Below, in pieces: positions 1-9,009 of a DNA stretch of 64,000 nucleotides. A program made the translations under genes and the position numbers. Under the pieces are notes generated by a model. It saw only the letters and a program-made list of their open reading frames with translations, was not told where the DNA came from and did not search any database. Numbering within the stretch: the first letter of the stretch is position 1; each line of letters begins with the position of its first letter. Source of the stretch: Bradyrhizobium sp. LTSP849 (GTDB taxonomy: Bacteria; Pseudomonadota; Alphaproteobacteria; Rhizobiales; Xanthobacteraceae); NCBI RefSeq assembly GCF_000938255.1, contig NZ_JYMR01000010.1, forward strand, positions 80,222 to 144,221, written 5' to 3'.

Positions 1-71
1 GGCGGGGTCACGGGTCTCAAATTGCTGAGGCTGTATTGGAAGCCGGATTCGGACTTGCGGTCATCGGTCAT
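1..71 (-). CDS. Unknown protein, N-terminal fragment cut by the window edge
   Basis: An ATG at 71-69 on the minus strand is preceded by GGAGAA at a good distance and opens a frame that runs without a stop off the left edge. The first residues read MTDDRKSESGFQYSLSN. Only about 23 codons are visible, so no family can be assigned. It is divergent from the MFS gene on its right, and the roughly 180-base space between them probably holds both promoters. The call rests on the start context alone. Confidence 0.4.
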   Translation of the reverse strand, partial: MTDDRKSESGFQYSLSNLRPVTP

Positions 72-255
72 TGCTTTTCTCCTGAGGCTCACTCCTGCGA
101 ACGAGCGCAGGTAAGCGGGAACGAGCGATATATCAGGCGATTCGGCCTGTGCAATCCGGCATTTCCAAGAAAATGGGCGCGTAAAGGTGGTGCCTGCATC
201 AACTATTTCGAGGAGGCCCTTTAACTGGCCATGGCTCTGGTCTACATGCATTTGC

Positions 256-1428
256 ATGGAAAATCTCCGCGCTGGCCGTTTCGGGCCAACCGCCCTGATG
301 CTTGGCAATATCGTCACCGGCAGCTCGGTGCTGGCGCCGGCGGGCATGCTGCCGGAATTGTCGGCGGGGCTTGGGATCAGCATCCACGCGGCGGGGCTCC
401 TGATCACGTTTGGTGCGATCACGCTGTGCATCGGCTCGCCGCTGACGGCCTGGCTGACCAGCCGCATCGAACGACGGACGTTGCTTACGACCACACTCGC
501 AGTGCTTGCTGCCGGCAATCTCGCCTCGGCCTTCGCACCCGACTACACCAGCCTCCTTGTCATCCGTTTGGTGATGCTTGCCGTCGGCGCGCTCTATACG
601 CCGCAAGCTGCCGGCACCGCAGCGCTGCTCGTGTCGCCTGAACGGCGGGGCAGCACGATCGCTTATATTTTCCTCGGCTGGTCGCTCGCCGCCGCCGTCG
701 GCCTCCCGCTGATCACTTTCATCGCCAGCCGCTATGGTTGGCGCGCCGCCTATGGCGGGATCGGTGTGCTCGGCTGCGTCAGCTTCCTGTTGCTGCTGGT
801 GCGCCTGCCGGCCGGCTTGAGGGGGACGCCGGTCGACCTGAAGACCTGGCGCGAGGTCGGCCGCAGCAAGACGATCCTGTTGCTGCTGGCGATCACGATG
901 CTGCAAATGTCCGGACAGTTCGCGGTCTTCACGTTCATGGGCCCGCTGCTCAAGAAGCTGACCGAAGCGAGCCCGGATGCAATCGGCATGGTGTTCGCTC
1001 TCTACGGCGTCAGCGGCTTTCTTGGTGTCGCGATCGCGACCCGCATCGTGGACACCTGGGGAGCCTATCGGACCTCACTGCTGTTCACATGCCTGGTGCT
1101 TGTGGGCATCACGGGGTGGGCGCTGAGTGCCGGCACCATTGTATGGATGGCGATTGCGGTCGCGATCTGGGGGTTGGGCTTTGCCTCGACCAATTCGATG
1201 CAGCAGGTGCGGCTGGTCGCGGCAGCGCCACCGCTGGCATCGGCCACCGTCGCACTCAATACGTCGGTCCTCTATATCGGCCAGGCCATCGGCTCCGCGG
1301 TCGGCGGGATGTTGTTTGCCGGAGAGCTCCTGCACACGATCGGCTTCGTGGCGGTCGGCTTCGTCGTCCTGGCGCTGATGTTGGTGGTCCTGACCCGGCC
1401 GCGGCCGGCTGCTGAAGCTCCGGCCTGA
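256..1428 (+). CDS. MFS transporter, DHA1-type drug/sugar efflux
   Basis: Inner-membrane secondary transporter of the major facilitator superfamily, probably a 12-helix proton-driven exporter. Hydrophobic segments follow one another along the whole chain of about 390 residues. A basic loop (SRIERR) lies after the second helix, as in the AraJ/PbuE-like DHA1 group. The frame is open from a GTG at 187, but the ATG at 256 puts the start about a dozen residues before the first helix, as usual in this family. Neither start has a convincing Shine-Dalgarno, so the start is uncertain. The substrate cannot be read from the sequence. Confidence 0.85.
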   Translation: MENLRAGRFGPTALMLGNIVTGSSVLAPAGMLPELSAGLGISIHAAGLLITFGAITLCIGSPLTAWLTSRIERRTLLTTTLAVLAAGNLASAFAPDYTSLLVIRLVMLAVGALYTPQAAGTAALLVSPERRGSTIAYIFLGWSLAAAVGLPLITFIASRYGWRAAYGGIGVLGCVSFLLLLVRLPAGLRGTPVDLKTWREVGRSKTILLLLAITMLQMSGQFAVFTFMGPLLKKLTEASPDAIGMVFALYGVSGFLGVAIATRIVDTWGAYRTSLLFTCLVLVGITGWALSAGTIVWMAIAVAIWGLGFASTNSMQQVRLVAAAPPLASATVALNTSVLYIGQAIGSAVGGMLFAGELLHTIGFVAVGFVVLALMLVVLTRPRPAAEAPA

Positions 1429-1518
1429 AGCCAGCGTTTCCCGTACGCAAGGCGCTTGGCAAACCGCGGGGGAGAGCGCTAGAAGGCCAGTTATGGGGAC
1501 CAAAGAGAGTTGACTGAG

Positions 1519-1908
1519 ATGAGGATGATTCTGGCGGTTGCCGCGGTGCTCTATTCAGCCTCCGCGTTTGCGCAAACCGACAAGCCACCGATGGTGGGGG
1601 ACAAGCCGTTGGTGCAGGTCAAGCCCAAGGGGACTAAGGCGGGGACCAAAGAGGCAGCGGCCAAGCCGGCCGCGGCGCCGAAGGGCAAGCCGCAATCGAT
1701 CGCGGCGCGGCTCCAGGCCTGCCTCGAGACCGACGATGGCACCAAGGACCGGCTCAACTGCTACGATGCCATTATCCCGCCAACGCCGAAGCCGAAGCCG
1801 GCGAAGGCCAAGGGCTACGCCGATTGCCGGTTCTTCAAGGAAGAGGACGAGCGACTGGCCTGCTTCAACGGCTTTGCCGAGAGCATTCCGAAGCTGCCCA
1901 AAACCTGA
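1519..1908 (+). CDS. Small exported protein with conserved cysteines, unknown function
   Basis: A protein of about 129 residues. A hydrophobic N-terminus ends in SAFAQ, a typical signal peptidase I site, so the mature protein should be periplasmic. A Lys/Ala/Pro-rich linker follows, then a C-terminal part with two cysteine pairs in a repeated pattern (ACLETDDGTKDRLNCYD and DCRFFKEEDERLACFNGF), which probably form disulfides. The frame could start at a TTG at 1510, but the ATG at 1519 behind AAGAGAG is better. I do not recognise the family. Confidence 0.65.
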   Translation: MRMILAVAAVLYSASAFAQTDKPPMVGDKPLVQVKPKGTKAGTKEAAAKPAAAPKGKPQSIAARLQACLETDDGTKDRLNCYDAIIPPTPKPKPAKAKGYADCRFFKEEDERLACFNGFAESIPKLPKT

Positions 1909-1940
1909 AGATCAAAAGCTGAAGCTTGGGAGCCGGACGG

Positions 1941-2267
1941 CTAATCGCTGAGCCGGCTCAGCACGGCCCTGAAGGTAACGCCTGGCACTTGCAGCGCGGT
2001 GCCTTCGAATTCGGCCATGTCGCCGTCTTCGCGACCGCTGAGCGTCAGCGTGATCCGGTCGAGCCCGAACAGCGCCTTGAATGACGGGTCGTCATTGTAG
2101 CGCTCGGTCGAGATCTTGACCTTGATGCTGTCGCCTTCGCCCGTGTAAGAGCCGATGAAGGCGAAGGCCGAATTGCCGCCGCGCATCTTGCCATCCGTCA
2201 CATAGACGACGCCGCAGCCGGTTCCATGAACCGTGTGGAAGTCGACCTTATACAGTCCCTGACGCAC
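1941..2267 (-). CDS. GrlR-family regulatory protein
   Basis: Small soluble protein of about 108 residues resembling the GrlR family, first known from the enteropathogen type III secretion regulator and widespread in rhizobia in contexts without secretion genes. Family features seen are the opening RQGLYKVDF, the strand CGVVYVTDGKMRGG and the segment TLTLSGREDG near the end. I chose the GTG at 2267, which follows GGGAACAG and gives the family's usual N-terminus, over the TTG at 2282. No secretion or partner regulator gene is nearby, so its role here is unknown. Confidence 0.65.
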   Translation of the reverse strand: MRQGLYKVDFHTVHGTGCGVVYVTDGKMRGGNSAFAFIGSYTGEGDSIKVKISTERYNDDPSFKALFGLDRITLTLSGREDGDMAEFEGTALQVPGVTFRAVLSRLSD

Positions 2268-2438
2268 TACCTGTTCCCGCAAAATTCCAACTGCTACTAG
2301 GCCGGCAAATTATGATCGTGGCCAGCGGAAGCAATCCGTTGGCTCCCGGGGATATCGGCCATCAACATCACATTTTGATCAAAGCCTGAAAGAATTGCGG
2401 GCAAGCGCGGCCAAATCCCGGCCCGCGCAATATCCCGG

Positions 2439-3776
2439 CTATCGGCCTGATGCGGAGGAGCCGGTGGTGGCCGCAACGCGCGTCAGCGCCAGCGCCGGCG
2501 TCGCCGACATCTTCACCAGCACGTCCTTGAGCGGATATTGCGTCCACGCGCGGTTGACGTAGTCGCGATGGGTGATGCCGTCGCCGGTTTCGACGAACAC
2601 CACGCTGCCGGGGCGCAAGGGGCCGTCCATGTCCTCGGAAACGCCGATGCCCTTCTGCCGCAGCATGCTCATCAGCTCGCGATCGCGCCGTGCGGTGTAG
2701 TGGGTGTAGGAGCTGACGAAGAAGCCGGAGCGGTGGCTCTCGATCCAGGATGCGAACTTGTCCATTTCGCCGTAGACCGCATCAAGCAGGACAACGCCAC
2801 GGACGCGGTCGCTGATGCCGCCGACCTCGAGGCTCCATGCCGTCGGCAGGAAGCCGCCGCTATAGCCGACGATCACGATCGGCATGTTGGCGAAGGCGCG
2901 TGCGCTGTTGGGATCGCCGGTCATGCGGGCGAGGTGGCTGGCCGATTCCTCCATGAAGCGCTTGAGACCGCCAGGCTGCCAGAACTTGCCGGCGCTGGAA
3001 TCGGCAGCGTCGACCGCCATCTGCGGGGCGAGCAGGATGGCGTTGGCGCCGGAATCAGTGATCTGCTGCGGCACCAGTTGCCGGTCGCGCACGTCACGCT
3101 CCAGCGTCGCGCCGTTGCCGTGGAAGAACACCACGATCACACCCGGCTTGCGCACGTCGAAATGCTCAGGGACGTGCACCAGCACGCGGCTGTCGTTGTA
3201 GGTCTCGTCCTGCCACAACACGCGACCGGAATAGCTGCGGTGGCCGCGGCGGTCGCCCTTGGAGATGTTGAGGAAGGGCGTGTCGGAGGCCGGATTGTTG
3301 CCGAAATAGGGGAACGCGGACGATTTCATGCTGACGAGGGTCGTCAGGTCTTCGCGCGGTGGACGCTGATAGGGGACCTGCGGCGTGAGCGAGGCCACCC
3401 TGTAGGGCGCCTGCTCCGGCTGCTGCTGTACGGCGCGCTTGGGCGAGAAGTCCGACATCTGCCGTTGCAGGAGACTCTCGCTCGCCGAGGGGAAGCGTTC
3501 CCTGAACTGCGGGGCGGGGAAGCGATCTTCGAATGTGTCGCTGCTTGCAACTTGCGGATTGGTCTTGGCGACGGTCTGATTGACGACTTGGACATTGGCC
3601 TGCGAGTTCGCCGCGAGCGCCGCCGGATTGGGCGCCTTGCCGCATTGAACCAGCGTCAGCGACAGCGGCACCAAGGCTGAGATCAGGACGATCCGGAGCG
3701 CACGACCGCGCGCGCCGGACGCCTTGGTCCAGTCAGCACGAATGTCTGCTTTCACTTTCGGAACGACCCCGACCAT
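2439..3776 (-). CDS. Alpha/beta-hydrolase-like lipoprotein
   Basis: A protein of 445 residues. A hydrophobic stretch after a basic N-terminus ends in LTLVQC, a lipobox, so it is probably a membrane-anchored periplasmic lipoprotein. The next 130 residues are Gln/Pro-rich and low-complexity. From about residue 190 the fold looks like an alpha/beta hydrolase: VIVVFFHGNGATLERD gives an oxyanion-type turn and VGYSGG is a nucleophile-elbow motif. A late TGDGITHRDY may supply the histidine. The substrate is unknown. The gene stands alone on its strand. Confidence 0.6.
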   Translation of the reverse strand: MVGVVPKVKADIRADWTKASGARGRALRIVLISALVPLSLTLVQCGKAPNPAALAANSQANVQVVNQTVAKTNPQVASSDTFEDRFPAPQFRERFPSASESLLQRQMSDFSPKRAVQQQPEQAPYRVASLTPQVPYQRPPREDLTTLVSMKSSAFPYFGNNPASDTPFLNISKGDRRGHRSYSGRVLWQDETYNDSRVLVHVPEHFDVRKPGVIVVFFHGNGATLERDVRDRQLVPQQITDSGANAILLAPQMAVDAADSSAGKFWQPGGLKRFMEESASHLARMTGDPNSARAFANMPIVIVGYSGGFLPTAWSLEVGGISDRVRGVVLLDAVYGEMDKFASWIESHRSGFFVSSYTHYTARRDRELMSMLRQKGIGVSEDMDGPLRPGSVVFVETGDGITHRDYVNRAWTQYPLKDVLVKMSATPALALTRVAATTGSSASGR

Positions 3777-4092
3777 CCACCCATGACCCCGAGTCCAGCG
3801 GCTATGTTTAAGCCAATTGAGCCGACTGGCGTTTAGGCGACGTTAAGTGTCCGGACAAACTTCCCCACATCCGGAACGATCAAAAAAGACCACGCAATCG
3901 TGTCGCGATTGTGGGGGAGGAGCGTGGTTTTCGGCAGTCGACTACGGGGTTATCGCCCAAAAGCGTGCATAGAAGGTGTTTAAATACCTATTTTGGCCGC
4001 CTCATTTAGCCCTTGTTAACCCTGCTTGAATTGACTGGACCAATCTGCACGATGCTTCCCACGAGGCGCGACGCCTGAGGTTAAGGACCCCG
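3777..4092. other. Divergent intergenic region, about 316 bp, no gene seen
   Basis: Space between the lipoprotein gene (leftward) and the permease gene (rightward), so it must carry both promoters. The only structure I see is an imperfect inverted repeat at about 3890-3914 (CCACGCAATCG ... CGATTGTGG). No T-run follows it, so it is more likely an operator or neutral repeat than a terminator. AAGGA just before 4093 is the permease ribosome binding site. Confidence 0.5.
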
Positions 4093-5460
4093 ATGACGGC
4101 ATCAGATGCGGGAACGGCGGCCTGGACCGGCCGGCTGACCGGAGGCGGCTCCGGGGTTTCCGGTCTGGTCGCAACCGCCATCGTCGTTGCCGATATGATC
4201 GGCGTCGGTGTCTTCACCAGCCTCGGCTTCCAAGTCAAGGACATCCCCTCCGGCTTTTCGATCCTCTCGCTGTGGACCATCGGCGGCATCGTGGCGCTGT
4301 GCGGCGTGTTCTCCTACAGCGAGCTCGGCGCGATGTTTCCGCGCTCGAGTGGCGAGTACAATTTCCTCGGCCGCGCCTATCATCCCGCCTTCGGCTTTCT
4401 CGCCGGCTGGGTCTCGGCGACGGTCGGCTTCGCAGCACCGGTCGCGCTCGCCGCCATGGCATTTGGCGAATACGCCAAGTCCGTCGTCCCCGGTGTGCCG
4501 CCAATTCCGCTCGCCATCGGCGTGGTGTGGTTGGTTTCGCTCGTGCAGCTGACCGGCGTCAGGCACTCTTCGACCTTCCAGCTGATCTCGACCATCCTGA
4601 AGGTCGTGCTGATCGTGGCCTTCCTGGTCGCCGGCTTTGTTGTCGGTGTGCCGCAACCGATCTCCTTTGCGCCGCAAGCGAGCGACCTGGCCCACATCGT
4701 CAGCGCGCCCTTCGCGATCGGGCTCGTCTTCGTGATGTACTCGTTCTCGGGGTGGAACGCCGCGACCTACATCATCGGCGAGATGAAGACGCCGCAGCAG
4801 AGCCTGCCGCGGGCGTTGCTCGGGGGCACGCTGATCGTGCTGGTGCTGTACGTCGCACTGAATGCGGTGTTTTTGTACTCCACGCCAATCAGCGCGCTCG
4901 CCGGTCAGCTTGATGTCGCGAGCGTTGCCGGCAGCGCCATCTTCGGCGGGATCGGCGGGCGGATCGTCGGCGCGATGATCTGCGTCGGCCTGATCTCCTC
5001 GATCAGCGCGATGATGTGGATCGGTCCGCGCGTGATGATGACGATGGGGGAGGACATTCCGGCGCTTCGCGTGTTCTCGCGCAAGTCGACGAGCGGCGCG
5101 CCGGCCTATGCCATCCTGTTTCAGCTCGCGGTCTCGAACCTGCTGCTGTTCACGCGCAGCTTCGAGGCGGTGCTCGACTTCATCCAGTTTGCGCTGCTGT
5201 TCTGCTCGTTCTTCACCGTGGCCGGCGTCATCAAGCTGCGCATTACCGATCCCGACCTGCCGCGGCCCTATCGCGCCTGGGGATACCCGTTCACGCCTCT
5301 CGTTTTCCTGCTCGTGACCGCCTTCATGATGTACTACCTTTTGACCGAGCGGCCGGTGCAGTCGCTCGCTGGGATGCTGGTTATGCTCGCTGGCCTGTTG
5401 ATTTATGCTGTTTTCCGCAGGCGGCCGGTCGCCGCTGCCACTTCATCACATCGCGAATAG
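4093..5460 (+). CDS. APC-family amino acid permease
   Basis: Inner-membrane transporter of the amino acid-polyamine-organocation superfamily, 455 residues, about 12 membrane segments. Its first helix carries the family substrate-binding signature (VVADMIGVGVFTSLG, about residues 31-45). SGEYNFLGRAY follows the second helix, and SFSGWNAATYIIGEMK marks helix 6, as in LAT/YgjI-like members. Substrate is not predictable. The stop at 5460 is 2 bases before the next start, so the two genes are probably one operon. Confidence 0.9.
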   Translation: MTASDAGTAAWTGRLTGGGSGVSGLVATAIVVADMIGVGVFTSLGFQVKDIPSGFSILSLWTIGGIVALCGVFSYSELGAMFPRSSGEYNFLGRAYHPAFGFLAGWVSATVGFAAPVALAAMAFGEYAKSVVPGVPPIPLAIGVVWLVSLVQLTGVRHSSTFQLISTILKVVLIVAFLVAGFVVGVPQPISFAPQASDLAHIVSAPFAIGLVFVMYSFSGWNAATYIIGEMKTPQQSLPRALLGGTLIVLVLYVALNAVFLYSTPISALAGQLDVASVAGSAIFGGIGGRIVGAMICVGLISSISAMMWIGPRVMMTMGEDIPALRVFSRKSTSGAPAYAILFQLAVSNLLLFTRSFEAVLDFIQFALLFCSFFTVAGVIKLRITDPDLPRPYRAWGYPFTPLVFLLVTAFMMYYLLTERPVQSLAGMLVMLAGLLIYAVFRRRPVAAATSSHRE

Positions 5461-5462
5461 AC

Positions 5463-6677
5463 ATGTTTCGACCCATGAGAATTGCGGCCGTCGCTCTCGT
5501 CCTGCTGGCTGCGGCCATCTCGCCCGCGCGTGCTGCCGAGGTCACCTTCGATGACACTGCGCGCTTTCTTGCCGGCATGCAGCCTTCGGCGGACTCACCG
5601 CTGGTGGCGCTCACCAAGGACCCGTCCTGGCAGCATCACGCAAAATTCTTCGACGGCGCCTTCGCCCAGCTCGAGCAGCGGCAATTGTCGAAGATCCGGA
5701 GTTGGTCCGACGTCAATCTGGCCGCACCGCGGCCGACCATGTTCTACATGTTCAGCGGTCCGGATTTCCTCTATGCCAACGCGTTCTATTCCAAGGCCAG
5801 CACCTATGTGCTCGGCGCGCTCGAGCCGGTCGGTGCGGTCCCTGACCTGTCCAAGCTGCCGCGTGGGTCGGTCGGTGGGGCGCTCTACAATGTCGAGCGC
5901 TCGCTCGGCTCGATCCTGAGCTTCTCCTTCTTCATCACCAAGCAGATGAAGGTCGACCTGCACACCAACCAGGTCAACGGCACCTTGCCGATCCTCTATG
6001 TCTTCCTGGCGCGCTCCGGCAAGACCATCCGCAACGTCGAGATGATCGCACTCGACGACAAGGGAGGGGTGCATACCGGCAACGACAATCCCGGGCCGAA
6101 CGCGACGCGCGGCGTCCGCATCACCTTTGCCGGCAGCGACGGTGAGGCGCGCACGCTGTATTATTTCTCGACCGATCTCTCCAATTCCGGTGCGCGCGCG
6201 GCCGGATTCCTGAAGTTCTGCGAGACACTCGGGCCCGGCAATAGCCTGATCAAGAGCGCGTCTTATCTGCTGCACGCCGGCAACTTCACGGTTGTTCGCG
6301 ACTGGCTGCTCGCCAACAGCTCCACCATCATCCAGGACGATTCCGGCATTCCGCTTGCGAATTACAATTCGCGGCAATGGCGGTTCTTCCCGTTCGGCCG
6401 CTATCTCGGACCGATCAGTGAATTCCCCGGCCGCTATCAGGAGCGCTACGCCGAATTGTTCACGCGCGCGCAGCCGATCGATTTTGGCGTCGGCTATCGC
6501 TGGCGGATGCATGAGTCGAATTTGCTGCTGTCGGTGAAGACACCGGGGAGCGAGACTGCGCCTGCCGCGGAGACCACCTCGTCCGCCGAGCCGCCGCCGA
6601 AGCCGCCACGCCCGAAGCGGCCGCGTCCGCCCGAGCCGGTTCCGCCGCCACCCGGACGTTTCTTCTGGTTCCGCTAG
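5463..6677 (+). CDS. Conserved exported protein of unknown function
   Basis: About 404 residues. A signal peptide ends near ISPARAAE, so the protein is periplasmic or beyond. The body contains a long mixed region with LYYFSTDLSN and a later YRWRMHESNLLLSVKT segment. It ends in a Pro-rich tail (PPPKPPRPKRPRPPEP) that may reach through or bind the cell wall. The ATG at 5463 comes right after the permease stop, so translation is probably coupled. A longer open frame upstream only reads through the permease gene and is not used. I do not recognise the family by name. Confidence 0.7.
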   Translation: MFRPMRIAAVALVLLAAAISPARAAEVTFDDTARFLAGMQPSADSPLVALTKDPSWQHHAKFFDGAFAQLEQRQLSKIRSWSDVNLAAPRPTMFYMFSGPDFLYANAFYSKASTYVLGALEPVGAVPDLSKLPRGSVGGALYNVERSLGSILSFSFFITKQMKVDLHTNQVNGTLPILYVFLARSGKTIRNVEMIALDDKGGVHTGNDNPGPNATRGVRITFAGSDGEARTLYYFSTDLSNSGARAAGFLKFCETLGPGNSLIKSASYLLHAGNFTVVRDWLLANSSTIIQDDSGIPLANYNSRQWRFFPFGRYLGPISEFPGRYQERYAELFTRAQPIDFGVGYRWRMHESNLLLSVKTPGSETAPAAETTSSAEPPPKPPRPKRPRPPEPVPPPPGRFFWFR

Positions 6678-6696
6678 CCTACTGCTGAGGCCAGAG

Positions 6697-7260
6697 TCAG
6701 GCCGCCGGGCTCTGCGCAACGACGACAAGAACCTCCGCCTTTTGCCGGCCGAGGCTCCTGACCTCGTGTGGCGTCTCGCCTGAAAAATACAGACAGTCGC
6801 CCTTGCCGAGGACCAGCTCTTCGCCGTCGAGCTTGATCGCGATCTTGCCGTTGATGACGAAGAGCAGCTCCTCCCCGGCATGCGAAGCACGCGTCGCCGA
6901 CTTGTGCGGCGGGCTCAGCAGGAACGGCTCCATCATCTTGCGGGTGCGGCCGGTGACGAGCGGGACCAGGCCAAACGTGTCCTGGAACAGCGGCACATTG
7001 CCGTTCTCGCGGCGGAACAGCGTGTAGCGCGGTGCGGGCTCGGCGTTCGGGTCGAAGAAGTTCGCGACATTGACCTCGAGCGCGGCGGCCATTCGCAGCA
7101 GGGCTGCGAGCGAGGGGATCTTCAGATTGCGCTCGACCAGTGAGATGTAGCCGCGCGTGAGATCGCTCTGCCTGGCGAGCTGATCCAGTGTCAGGCCCTT
7201 GGCGATCCGCGCCTGGCGGATATTGGCCCCGACGGCTGCCGCCTTGCTGACGTCAAGCAC
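6697..7260 (-). CDS. XRE-family regulator with C-terminal cupin sensor
   Basis: DNA-binding transcriptional regulator of 187 residues. Residues about 10-65 form a helix-turn-helix of the XRE type (IRQARIAKGLTLDQLA then TRGYISLVER). The C-terminal half is a cupin barrel (SHAGEELLFVINGKIAI, then GDCLYFSGETPHEV), a ligand-sensing domain typical of the SutR/PuuR-like group. The GTG start is behind GGAG. The gene is divergent from the MHS transporter at 7627, so it most likely controls that gene and the two downstream oxidoreductase genes. Confidence 0.9.
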   Translation of the reverse strand: MLDVSKAAAVGANIRQARIAKGLTLDQLARQSDLTRGYISLVERNLKIPSLAALLRMAAALEVNVANFFDPNAEPAPRYTLFRRENGNVPLFQDTFGLVPLVTGRTRKMMEPFLLSPPHKSATRASHAGEELLFVINGKIAIKLDGEELVLGKGDCLYFSGETPHEVRSLGRQKAEVLVVVAQSPAA

Positions 7261-7626
7261 GCATGTGTCTCCAGGTAACGACCGAGTTGTTGCTCCACCT
7301 TTTGCAATAGATATGCCTCAACCGCCAGCCCGGCGCTCCGCGGGGGTCGCTCAGCCGGCGCCCAAGTGTATCCCAACAGAAAACTTATGCGCGGAAATTT
7401 CAAGCAGACCCGCAGATATTGTGAGCAGATTCGTTGGTATCCCAGGAAATATAGCTAAAAAATAGGGCAATAGAGGCATTTTGCCGATCCGCGTAGCATT
7501 TGCCGGCTTCCGCGTCATTGATTTCTGTCAGTAAACATGGTCGATTTTTCGCGTCGTGGCTGCCGATGGGCTCCACGGCCAGAACCAACTGCTTTTCCCT
7601 GGCGCCGGTACCTTTTGGAGAGATCG
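7261..7626. other. Divergent promoter region between the XRE-cupin regulator and the MHS operon
   Basis: About 366 bp with no supported gene. It is more AT-rich toward the right end (around 7425-7475), which suits promoter function for the rightward operon. The regulator encoded at its left edge probably binds here. I see no strong palindrome that I could call an operator by eye. The MHS frame stays open back to 7537, but GGAG before 7627 marks the better start. Confidence 0.45.
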
Positions 7627-8940
7627 ATGACCGTAGCAGACGACATAGCCCTGAACGTAGCGCCGGACGAGGCGGCGAGCTTGCGACGGATCGTGTGGTC
7701 GAGCGTGATCGGCACCGCGGTCGAATGGTACGACTTCCTGATTTACGGCACGGCGACCGCGCTGGTCTTCAACAAGGTGTTCTTCGCCGCCGGCAACCCC
7801 ACGCTTGCTACGATCGCGGCCTTCGGCACTTACGCGGTCGGATTTCTGGCGCGCCCGCTTGGCGCTGCGATCTTCGGTCACTACGGCGACCGGGTCGGCC
7901 GCAAGGCGATGCTTGCGATCACGATCATGGTGATGGGCATTGGCACCTTCCTGATTGGTCTGCTTCCCACCTACCAGCAAATCGGCATCGCCGCGCCGGT
8001 GCTGCTGATCGCCTTACGCTTTCTCCAGGGCATCGGCCTCGGTGGTGAATGGGGCGGCGCGGTGCTGATGGTGGTCGAGAACTGTCCGACGCACCGCCGC
8101 GGCTTGCTCGGCAGCATGGTGCAAGTCGGCAATCCCATCGGCAATCTCGCGGCGATCGGCATGTTTGCGCTGGTGGCGAGCCTGCCGGAAAGCGACTTCA
8201 TGACCTATGGTTGGCGGATTCCGTTCCTGATCTCGATCGTCCTGGTCGGTGTTGGCCTCTACATCCGCCTCAACATGGAAGAGACCGCGGCTTTCCGTCA
8301 GGTTCAGGCAAAGAAAGAAGTGGCAAGCCTTCCGATCGTCGAGATCTTCAAGCACCACCGCAAGCCGTTCTTCACCGCGGTCGGGCTGAAGATCTCCGAG
8401 ATCGCCTATGCCAGCATCGGCGGCGTGTTCGTGATGTCGTACGCCACGGCCAATCTCGGACTGTCGCGTACGGTGGTGTTGAACGGCGCGTTCGCGGCAT
8501 CGCTGGTCGCGCTGTTCGCCATCCCCTTGTTCGGCTGGCTGTCCGACATCGTCGGCCGCAAGAGGATGTTCTATGCAAGTTGCGTGTTCTCGGCGCTGTT
8601 TGCCTTCCCGCTGTTCTGGCTGCTGAACACCCGCGACCCCACCATCGTCATCTGCACCATTGTGGTCGCGATCACCTTCGGCCAGATGGTGATGTTCGGT
8701 ATCGGTGCACCCTGGTACTCCGAGCTGTTTTCCGCACGCTTGCGCTATAGCGGGGCTTCGCTCGGATTCCAGGTCGGTGCGGCCATCAGCGGTGGATTGA
8801 CGCCGCTGATTGCGGCCTCGCTGATGGCCTGGAGCGGAGGCGCCACCTGGCCGGTGTCGCTGCTGCTGATCGCCTGCGCCGCCGTCACGGCGATCGCGAC
8901 CACGTTCGCGCCGGAAATGGCGAACAAGGAACTGACCTGA
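7627..8940 (+). CDS. MHS-family metabolite:H+ symporter (MFS)
   Basis: Inner-membrane proton symporter of 437 residues, of the MHS group that includes ShiA, ProP and KgtP. Signatures are the opening SVIGTAVEWYDFLIYGT, the GHYGDRVGRKAML loop after helix 2 and RFLQGIGLGGEWGGAVL in helix 4. Substrates in this group are carboxylates, shikimate, betaines or aromatic acids. I chose the ATG at 7627 because it follows GGAG and gives the family's usual length. The context (reductase and MOSC protein downstream) suggests uptake of an oxidisable organic acid, which is inference. Confidence 0.9.
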   Translation: MTVADDIALNVAPDEAASLRRIVWSSVIGTAVEWYDFLIYGTATALVFNKVFFAAGNPTLATIAAFGTYAVGFLARPLGAAIFGHYGDRVGRKAMLAITIMVMGIGTFLIGLLPTYQQIGIAAPVLLIALRFLQGIGLGGEWGGAVLMVVENCPTHRRGLLGSMVQVGNPIGNLAAIGMFALVASLPESDFMTYGWRIPFLISIVLVGVGLYIRLNMEETAAFRQVQAKKEVASLPIVEIFKHHRKPFFTAVGLKISEIAYASIGGVFVMSYATANLGLSRTVVLNGAFAASLVALFAIPLFGWLSDIVGRKRMFYASCVFSALFAFPLFWLLNTRDPTIVICTIVVAITFGQMVMFGIGAPWYSELFSARLRYSGASLGFQVGAAISGGLTPLIAASLMAWSGGATWPVSLLLIACAAVTAIATTFAPEMANKELT

Positions 8941-8946
8941 TCCCCC

Positions 8947-8971
8947 GGCGCGCCGCTGCTTGCGGCGCGCC
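8947..8971 (+). terminator. Perfect 10-bp hairpin after the MHS transporter
   Basis: GGCGCGCCGC and GCGGCGCGCC pair perfectly around a TGCTT loop, 6 bases after the transporter stop and about 40 before the MOSC gene. There is no T-run, so it may slow decay or partly end transcription between operon genes rather than act as a full intrinsic terminator. Confidence 0.45.
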
Positions 8972-9009
8972 ATAGCTTCTCGCAAGGATCGTCTCACAAG
9001 GATTCTGTC

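Noticed and set aside
1941..2267. Evidence for a type III secretion locus
   Set aside because: GrlR-like proteins are common in rhizobia away from secretion genes, and no other secretion gene is in the window.
2538..3680. 380-codon frame antisense to the lipoprotein hydrolase gene
   Set aside because: Low-complexity Val/Ala/Asp/His product with no ribosome binding site; the sense strand has lipobox and GYSGG motif.
5016..5462. Longer start for the exported protein at 5,463
   Set aside because: This part only reads the permease gene in another frame; the signal peptide starts at 5,463.
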